A DNA stretch of 9,382 nucleotides, taken from Microcaldota archaeon (GTDB lineage Archaea; Micrarchaeota; Micrarchaeia; Anstonellales; VGKX01). Shown here in pieces: positions 5,281-9,382 of the stretch. The first letter of the stretch is position 1, and the number at the start of each line of letters is the position of its first letter. The DNA lies in the NCBI GenBank assembly GCA_021823945.1, contig JAKALW010000027.1:1-9382 (forward strand), written 5' to 3'. Below the pieces are notes generated by a model. It searched no databases. It was not told where the DNA came from and worked only from the letters and a program-made list of their open reading frames with translations. A program made the translations under genes and the position numbers.

Positions 5281-5353
5281 TGCGGCGGCCGGGATTTGAA
5301 CCCGGGTCGCGAGATTGGCAACCTCGAATCCTACCAGGCTAGACTACCGCCGC
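5281..5353 (-). tRNA. tRNA-Gly(GCC)
   Basis: A 73-nt cloverleaf with a perfect acceptor stem GCGGCGG/CCGCCGC, D arm GTCT AGCCTGGTA GGAT, anticodon arm CGAGG TTGCCAA TCTCG (anticodon GCC), T arm CCGGG TTCAAAT CCCGG and discriminator A. No intron and no encoded CCA. With the UCC and CCC genes this completes the usual archaeal glycine set. Confidence 0.95.
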
Positions 5354-5413
5354 ATTGATTTTTGGCAAACTCCCAAATAGGGGTGAAACCAAATGTAGGT
5401 AGTTAGTATTTCC

Positions 5414-5419
5414 AAAAAA
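5414..5419 (-). terminator. T6 terminator after the transglutaminase-like gene
   Basis: Six T residues on the minus strand begin about 12 nt after the stop codon that ends at 5431, in an AT-rich setting, as expected for archaeal poly-T termination. Confidence 0.5.
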
Positions 5420-5430
5420 GTGTTTTAATC

Positions 5431-6771
5431 CTATCTGTTTTGGTTTTTCCCTTGGAAACCGCCGGCAACGAGGGCTAAGGGAAATAATAGCACGAAAGCG
5501 GCTGGCAGGCATGCTGTTGCCTGGGTTGGACTCCCAGATGCCCCCGGAGTGTTGTTGTAATCCGGCTGGACAGACCTGTCAAGCCTTGAAAAGCTCACTG
5601 TCTGGTCGCCATATGGTGTTGTGATTTTCACAGGGTACGTGTATATTATGTCTTTTTCACCCGCTGGCACGGCAAAGGAGAAAGTCATGTTGCTTTGCCC
5701 GTACGGCTGTATCCTTACAATGCTCGGGGTTTCGCCTACACGTGCCAGTTCCTGCGCCGGGTAAATCTCCACTGGCAGGAATATCTCTGATGGCGAGTGC
5801 GACGTGGCCATTATGGTTATGTTTTCGGCGGTGCTGTTGATTTCCTGCGCCATTGCAGTAAATTCAATTTCCTTTTCAAAATCAGCCGTGCCAAGGAAGC
5901 CTATGCTGTAGTTCTGGTCAAGGGTGGCTTTTGGTTGCCTGTATCCATATACCACCAGCTTCTCGTTTATTGCGGACTGGTCAGGGCCATAGGCGAGCCT
6001 GACATGCGTCGCGTCTATCTTCCCTATCTCATTGTATGTCGGGTCTGCCTCTATCCAGCCATAGCCAGGCACAAAGAACTCCACCCAGGCATGCATGCCC
6101 CATTCATCGCCTGAATATACGTAACCTATGGGGAACCTTGCGGGTATCCCAAGCGCCCTTGAAAAGGCAAGCGACAGGTGCGCGAACTCGTCGCATGTGC
6201 CCCTAAGCACGCGTATTATCTCGGGAGTGGTGATGTTCTTGTTGGAGTAATTCTTGTCATATGTCATGTGCTGGTTGGTCCAGGAAACAATGCTTGTGAC
6301 AGTGTCAATAGCAGTGTCTTTTCTGATTTCCTGGGCAACTGAGCGTATCTTGTCGTCTATTATGACCAGGTTGCCCTGCGAGGTATAAGTGTCAATGTCG
6401 TCCTGGCTTATGCTCGCGTTTGTCCCGCCGACTTTCAGGCCCCGATAATCCACCTCTACTATTGTCCGGGTCTGGATTGTGTTGTTCCGGGCCGGATTCT
6501 TTATGCTGAAGACGATTTCCTTGCCCGTGGGGGTGTCAATAAAAGTGTACGGGAGGGACGATTCGAAAAACACGGTGTGCTGCGACTGGGAGTCGGACGG
6601 GTACAATAGCGTGACATTGACATACTCCACGCCGTCAGTGGCGTTTGCGAAATTGACGCCAACTGTCTGGTTTATCTCAATCCTGGCGTACCCGATTTTC
6701 TTGACGTCAACGACTTGGGCAAAAGCCAGAGTTGAAACCAGCAGGACGGCAAACCAGATTGATTGTCGCAT
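5431..6771 (-). CDS. Exported, membrane-anchored transglutaminase-like protein
   Basis: The predicted protein has 446 residues. Residues 1-18 are a signal peptide (MRQSIWFAVLLVSTLAFA). Residues about 140-250 form a transglutaminase-like papain-fold domain: GTCDEFAHLSLAFSRALGIP gives Cys193, MHAWVEFF gives His227 and IEADPTY gives Asp243, the full triad. The remainder looks beta-rich, and residues about 421-439 form a membrane helix followed by GKNQNR. Many NxT/NxS sites are present, as in archaeal surface glycoproteins. Prokaryotic members of this superfamily are mostly peptidases or amidases rather than crosslinkers, so the reaction cannot be named. The ATG at 6771 lies about 27 bp after a TATA-type box centre and has no good ribosome binding site, so a leaderless or nearly leaderless transcript is likely. 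Confidence 0.88.
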   Translation of the reverse strand: MRQSIWFAVLLVSTLAFAQVVDVKKIGYARIEINQTVGVNFANATDGVEYVNVTLLYPSDSQSQHTVFFESSLPYTFIDTPTGKEIVFSIKNPARNNTIQTRTIVEVDYRGLKVGGTNASISQDDIDTYTSQGNLVIIDDKIRSVAQEIRKDTAIDTVTSIVSWTNQHMTYDKNYSNKNITTPEIIRVLRGTCDEFAHLSLAFSRALGIPARFPIGYVYSGDEWGMHAWVEFFVPGYGWIEADPTYNEIGKIDATHVRLAYGPDQSAINEKLVVYGYRQPKATLDQNYSIGFLGTADFEKEIEFTAMAQEINSTAENITIMATSHSPSEIFLPVEIYPAQELARVGETPSIVRIQPYGQSNMTFSFAVPAGEKDIIYTYPVKITTPYGDQTVSFSRLDRSVQPDYNNTPGASGSPTQATACLPAAFVLLFPLALVAGGFQGKNQNR

Positions 6772-6790
6772 GTATCTATATCCGCCAAAT

Positions 6791-6803
6791 TGGTTATATA
6801 TCT
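6791..6803 (-). promoter_or_regulatory. TATA-type promoter for the transglutaminase-like gene
   Basis: The minus strand reads AGATATATAACCA, its centre about 27 bp before ATG 6771. That distance places transcription start at or beside the start codon. Confidence 0.6.
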
Positions 6804-6815
6804 ATCCTGCCCGGC

Positions 6816-6820
6816 AAAAA
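6816..6820 (-). terminator. T5 terminator candidate after the 325-residue gene
   Basis: Five T residues on the minus strand lie about 13 nt after the stop codon ending at 6833, just before the promoter of the next gene. Confidence 0.4.
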
Positions 6821-6832
6821 TACCTGGCTCGC

Positions 6833-7810
6833 CTATTTTTGCCCGAGACTTTTTTTCATGCTCTCGGCATATGCGGATACGTCATTATACAGGCCCTCGG
6901 CATAGGCCACCCTGTCCTTTGTTAGCGCAATCCCGCCCGCCTTGTTGACTTCATCCAGGAACTTGCCAAGGTCGTATGCCAGTTTTGGATTGTTGCTGAT
7001 GGCGCACAGGTTTGCAAGCCCGTACAGGCAGTTCATTGCCGAGGCCCTGTCGAGCTTCATTATGCCCTCAAGCACCATGCCTATCTGCCTGACATTGTCT
7101 TTTGTCGCTGACTTGTCGGATTTCAAGTTTCCAAATGCGGCGCCTGCAATTTCCCTCATGTCATTGTCGCTTATCCTGCTGATGTAATCCTCAATCGCGG
7201 TATATTTGAGCGTGGCCTTGAACTTATCCGTGAATTCGGCTGTCATTTCCGGCAGGGTTTTCAACTCTGCCGCCTGCGAGCATATTTTTCCCATGTTAGT
7301 TTGCATGTAAGCGTCGTTTTCACTCCCTGAAATGAAAAGCCCGAGCCAGTTAAGGTAGCTCGCCCTGCTGTCGCCAGTGCTCTTGCTTACAAGCGCGTTC
7401 GCGGCCTTCAGTATTGATTCCTGGATGCCCGCGCCGAACCTTGCGGCGCCGTCCACCATGCCTGTGCAGCAGCTCGCATTGTCGTAGAAATTCTCCGAAT
7501 TGGTGGTGAGCGCCATGATTGAGAAAACGGACGCGAAGCCCTCCTGCATTTTGGCATCCTGTATGCTTTCCAGGCTTTTCACGAATGCCGCAGCCGCGCC
7601 ATAGTATGCCGCCAGGCCCCTCTCATCAAGCTTGGCAGTCGAGGGGGCTATCAATATCGCCCCTTTGACTTTCCCGCCAGCTGTTGGCGCCAGCTTGTTT
7701 ATCTCCGCAAGCAAAGCTTCCCTAAGCTGGGCGCTTTTGAGATTCCTGCCGCCGTCTTGCATCTGCCCGAAAAAGTCGTTTGCTTGGTTTGTTTTCATTG
7801 CAGGCGGCAT
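6833..7810 (-). CDS. Unrecognised helical 325-residue protein
   Basis: I do not recognise a family. The sequence appears almost wholly alpha-helical, rich in Ala, Lys and Met. No signal peptide or convincing membrane helix is seen, so a cytoplasmic protein is likely. A conspicuous CC pair occurs in NASCCTGMVDGAARFG (about residues 111-126), with further Cys in GKICSQAAE, MNCLYG and NLCAIS; the spacing does not form a standard zinc ribbon. The regular helices could be an alpha-solenoid. Two ATGs are possible: 7810, which I keep because GGAG stands about 10 nt before it, and 7798, which lacks such a site. The gene has a short T-run behind it and the transglutaminase promoter directly after, so it appears monocistronic. 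Confidence 0.78.
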   Translation of the reverse strand: MPPAMKTNQANDFFGQMQDGGRNLKSAQLREALLAEINKLAPTAGGKVKGAILIAPSTAKLDERGLAAYYGAAAAFVKSLESIQDAKMQEGFASVFSIMALTTNSENFYDNASCCTGMVDGAARFGAGIQESILKAANALVSKSTGDSRASYLNWLGLFISGSENDAYMQTNMGKICSQAAELKTLPEMTAEFTDKFKATLKYTAIEDYISRISDNDMREIAGAAFGNLKSDKSATKDNVRQIGMVLEGIMKLDRASAMNCLYGLANLCAISNNPKLAYDLGKFLDEVNKAGGIALTKDRVAYAEGLYNDVSAYAESMKKSLGQK

Positions 7811-7896
7811 GCGTTTGCAACTCCACTATGCAAGTTTCTAATCATTGATGCTTAATATGGGTTGCACTGATGCCAAAATGCCCATGTTGAAGCGGG

Positions 7897-7901
7897 AAAA
7901 A
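7897..7901 (-). terminator. T5 terminator candidate after tRNA-Phe
   Basis: Five T residues on the minus strand lie about 9 nt beyond the mature 3' end of tRNA-Phe. Confidence 0.45.
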
Positions 7902-7909
7902 GGAAGAAT

Positions 7910-7983
7910 TGCCGCGTGCCGGATTTGAACCAGCGACACTTCGGTCTTCAGCCGAATGCTCTCCCAGGCTGAGCTAACGCGGC
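7910..7983 (-). tRNA. tRNA-Phe(GAA)
   Basis: A 74-nt cloverleaf: acceptor GCCGCGT/ACGCGGC pairs fully; D arm GCTC AGCCTGGGA GAGC; anticodon arm TTCGG CTGAAGA CCGAA with anticodon GAA; T arm GCTGG TTCAAAT CCGGC with one U.G pair; discriminator A. No intron and no encoded CCA. Confidence 0.95.
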
Positions 7984-8020
7984 AAAATAAGCCTTGAAGT
8001 AGCTATCTTTCGACTAATAC

Positions 8021-8030
8021 AAATATAAAA
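8021..8030 (-). promoter_or_regulatory. TATA box for tRNA-Phe
   Basis: The minus strand reads TTTTATATTT, centred about 42 bp before the tRNA 5' end at 7983, implying a leader of about 15 nt. Confidence 0.55.
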
Positions 8031-8062
8031 GATGGGGCTCGCTGCCCGCCAGCACTGGATAG

Positions 8063-8074
8063 CAATATAAATAT
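8063..8074 (+). promoter_or_regulatory. TATA box for tRNA-Val
   Basis: CAATATAAATAT is centred about 44 bp before the tRNA 5' end at 8112. With the tRNA-Phe box it forms a divergent tRNA promoter region. Confidence 0.55.
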
Positions 8075-8111
8075 TCATTTGACTAAATAACGATAATTAA
8101 GCTCTATTTCT

Positions 8112-8183
8112 GGGCCTGTAGTCGAATGGTAAGACGTTACCCTGACACGGTAAAGATTCGGAGTCCGATTCTCCGCGGGCCCA
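8112..8183 (+). tRNA. tRNA-Val(GAC)
   Basis: A 72-nt cloverleaf: acceptor GGGCCTG/CGGGCCC with one U.G pair; D arm GTCG AATGGTA AGAC; anticodon arm TTACC CTGACAC GGTAA with anticodon GAC; T arm CGGAG TCCGATT CTCCG; discriminator A. The T loop has C at position 55 instead of U, as in tRNA-Gly(CCC). No intron and no encoded CCA. Confidence 0.93.
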
Positions 8184-8252
8184 TATTCGGATTTGCAGCC
8201 AACTTTATTTTGGCACAAACTCCACATATTCTAATCTGGCAGGCAGTATAGT

Positions 8253-8273
8253 GCTATCCTATGATAGGATAGC
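8253..8273. repeat. Perfect 21-bp palindrome
   Basis: GCTATCCTAT and ATAGGATAGC flank a single central G: ten-base arms with no mismatch. As RNA it would make a 9-bp hairpin with a 3-nt loop. It lies between the 3' ends of tRNA-Val (+) and the DUF2207 gene (-), behind a run of six T on the minus strand. It could be a shared terminator hairpin or a protein-binding site. Confidence 0.6.
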
Positions 8274-8288
8274 CCTTGCAACTTGGGG

Positions 8289-8294
8289 AAAAAA
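8289..8294 (-). terminator. T6 terminator after the DUF2207-type gene
   Basis: Six T residues on the minus strand begin 4 nt after the stop codon, followed about 16 nt later by the 21-bp palindrome. Confidence 0.5.
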
Positions 8295-8298
8295 GGCT

Positions 8299-9382
8299 TT
8301 ATCTCGCCCCGCCGCCCCCGCCTCCACCGCCGCCCCCTCCGCCAAACCCGCCGCCGGAATGGCCCGCGCTGGAACTGTAGGACGCCGACACAGAGCTTGC
8401 AATCATGCCTATCGCGATGCTGTTCATGCAAATGGCAGACGTCCGCGGCATGGCGGAACCTTCGGGGAAAACAATCTTGAACGCTGCAACCACCTTTGAC
8501 GAAATCCCGAAGGCAGTGGCGTAAATCAGGTATTTTTCCCAAAGGGTTATGTCCTGCGGAAGCTTGTCCTTCATGAGCGTCATTTCATTGAGGAATCTCT
8601 TGAAATTGCGCCACTTCGCCTCCTTGACCCTGCCCTCGTCTGTCCATCTGCCAAGCACTTCGGGCTTGGCCGCTACTATGCTTGTGACTGCCATTACTTC
8701 CAAAAACAATACCGTGGCAAATGCGCCCGTCATGAGCCCTATGAAAGTCAATGCCATGCCCGCAAACATTGTCAAGTACGAAGCCATGATGGCAATCTTG
8801 TTTCCCTTGCTGTCAAGCCATGAATTGGAGACTTTGCCGGCTTCAAGGAAAAAGTCCTTGGAAAAGGCGAGCATGCCGCTCCCAATGTATCTGTTCATGT
8901 CCGCCCCGAAGCTTGCGGCGAGGCCTGGCGCCCCCAGGTACTTAAGATTGAACACTCCGTCCACTGCGTGGGTTCTTATGAGTTCGTAGAGCACCCTCTG
9001 GTGCGGCTTCAGGATTTTGCCTCCCCTGGTCCTGCCGGAGTCGTCCCTTCCCGGCATTATATCATATGCCAGTCCGGGCAATGGTTTTTTCCCCGCCTGG
9101 CCAAGGACCATTAGCTCTATTTCCTTGCTTGAGCCTATCAGTCCCTTTGCTTCGACAGTCCTCATGTCAAGGTATTTCATCTGCACGAGCATGAGTATTT
9201 CCGCGGCTATGGAATTCGGGTCATATTTTGCTGAGGGCGAGAGCAGGCAGGCGGCCTCTGCTGGCGACAGGTCGTCAGGCGGCTCGCGCTCGTATATCGC
9301 GTCTGGGGAATATCCAAGCTCTGCGAGGGGCTTTTCCCTTCCATACGCGAAATACGCGAAAACGTATATCACTGGAATCAGG
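8299..9382 (-). CDS. DUF2207-type membrane protein, N-terminus cut by window edge
   Basis: The reading frame is open to the window edge; about 360 residues of the C-terminal part are present. It begins inside a hydrophobic segment (LIPVIYVFAYFAYGRE), followed by EREPPDDLSPAEAACLL, the pattern by which DUF2207 proteins continue after their membrane helix. About 200 residues on, two adjacent membrane helices follow (GNKIAIMASYLTMFAGMALT and GAFATVLFLEVMAVTSIVAA), then KWRNFKRFLNEM and LWEKYLIYATAFGISSKV, both typical of the family. The protein ends in a glycine run (GGGF then twelve Gly, AR), also common in DUF2207 proteins. The missing N-terminal part is normally a signal peptide and an extracellular domain. 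The family's function is unknown; an envelope role is inference. The internal GTG at 9372 is not the start, since the frame continues upstream through membrane-type residues. Confidence 0.85.
   Translation of the reverse strand, partial: LIPVIYVFAYFAYGREKPLAELGYSPDAIYEREPPDDLSPAEAACLLSPSAKYDPNSIAAEILMLVQMKYLDMRTVEAKGLIGSSKEIELMVLGQAGKKPLPGLAYDIMPGRDDSGRTRGGKILKPHQRVLYELIRTHAVDGVFNLKYLGAPGLAASFGADMNRYIGSGMLAFSKDFFLEAGKVSNSWLDSKGNKIAIMASYLTMFAGMALTFIGLMTGAFATVLFLEVMAVTSIVAAKPEVLGRWTDEGRVKEAKWRNFKRFLNEMTLMKDKLPQDITLWEKYLIYATAFGISSKVVAAFKIVFPEGSAMPRTSAICMNSIAIGMIASSVSASYSSSAGHSGGGFGGGGGGGGGGGGAR

Noticed and set aside
7841..7909. Possible C/D box small RNA with two TGATG motifs
   Set aside because: TGATG occurs near 7844 and 7869, but no well-spaced D and D' CTGA boxes follow.
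8302..8345. GC-rich low-complexity tract as a DNA repeat element
   Set aside because: It encodes the polyglycine tail of the DUF2207-type protein, which is common in that family.

Overview
The window looks archaeal. The tRNA genes carry no encoded CCA, one tRNA-Gly has an intron at position 37/38, AT-rich TATA-type boxes lie about 25-30 bp before probable transcript starts, ribosome binding sites are GGTG or GAGG, and one protein contains EF-1alpha/SelB-type beta-barrel domains. Base composition is moderate. The short anonymous proteins and degenerate paralogues would suit a DPANN lineage (for example Micrarchaeota or Diapherotrites), but that placement is inference and no marker here settles it.

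Layout. Bases 1-760 (-): an argininosuccinate synthase-like gene cut by the window edge, with its own promoter. Bases 844-2658 (-): an exported Lon-like (S16-type) serine protease with a C-terminal membrane anchor. Bases 2757-3695 (-): an EF-Tu/SelB-like protein whose GTPase domain is degenerate. Bases 3761-5353: a tRNA-Gly cluster on the minus strand with the three isoacceptors GCC, UCC and CCC, the last with an 81-nt intron. Each tRNA is followed 22-25 nt downstream by a 72-nt structured repeat. A plus-strand gene of unknown function (4153-4869) sits inside the cluster. Bases 5431-6771 (-): an exported, membrane-anchored transglutaminase-like protein. Bases 6833-7810 (-): an unrecognised helical protein. 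Then tRNA-Phe(GAA) (-) and tRNA-Val(GAC) (+). Bases 8299-9382 (-): the C-terminal part of a DUF2207-type membrane protein with a polyglycine tail.

How it fits together. Three large genes encode envelope proteins: the Lon-like protease, the transglutaminase-like protein and the DUF2207 protein. The protease lies 98 bp behind the EF-Tu-like gene on the same strand with no clear promoter between, so the two may form an operon. Most other genes appear to have single promoters and short T-run terminators.

The most unusual element is the tRNA-Gly-associated repeat. All three full copies are exactly 72 nt. They have two internal hairpins, and their ends can pair imperfectly as a tRNA-Gly-like acceptor stem. 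The core is conserved among copies, and in two of the three copies the 3' end copies the 3' end of the neighbouring tRNA. They are not canonical tRNAs: there is no anticodon loop and no T-loop.
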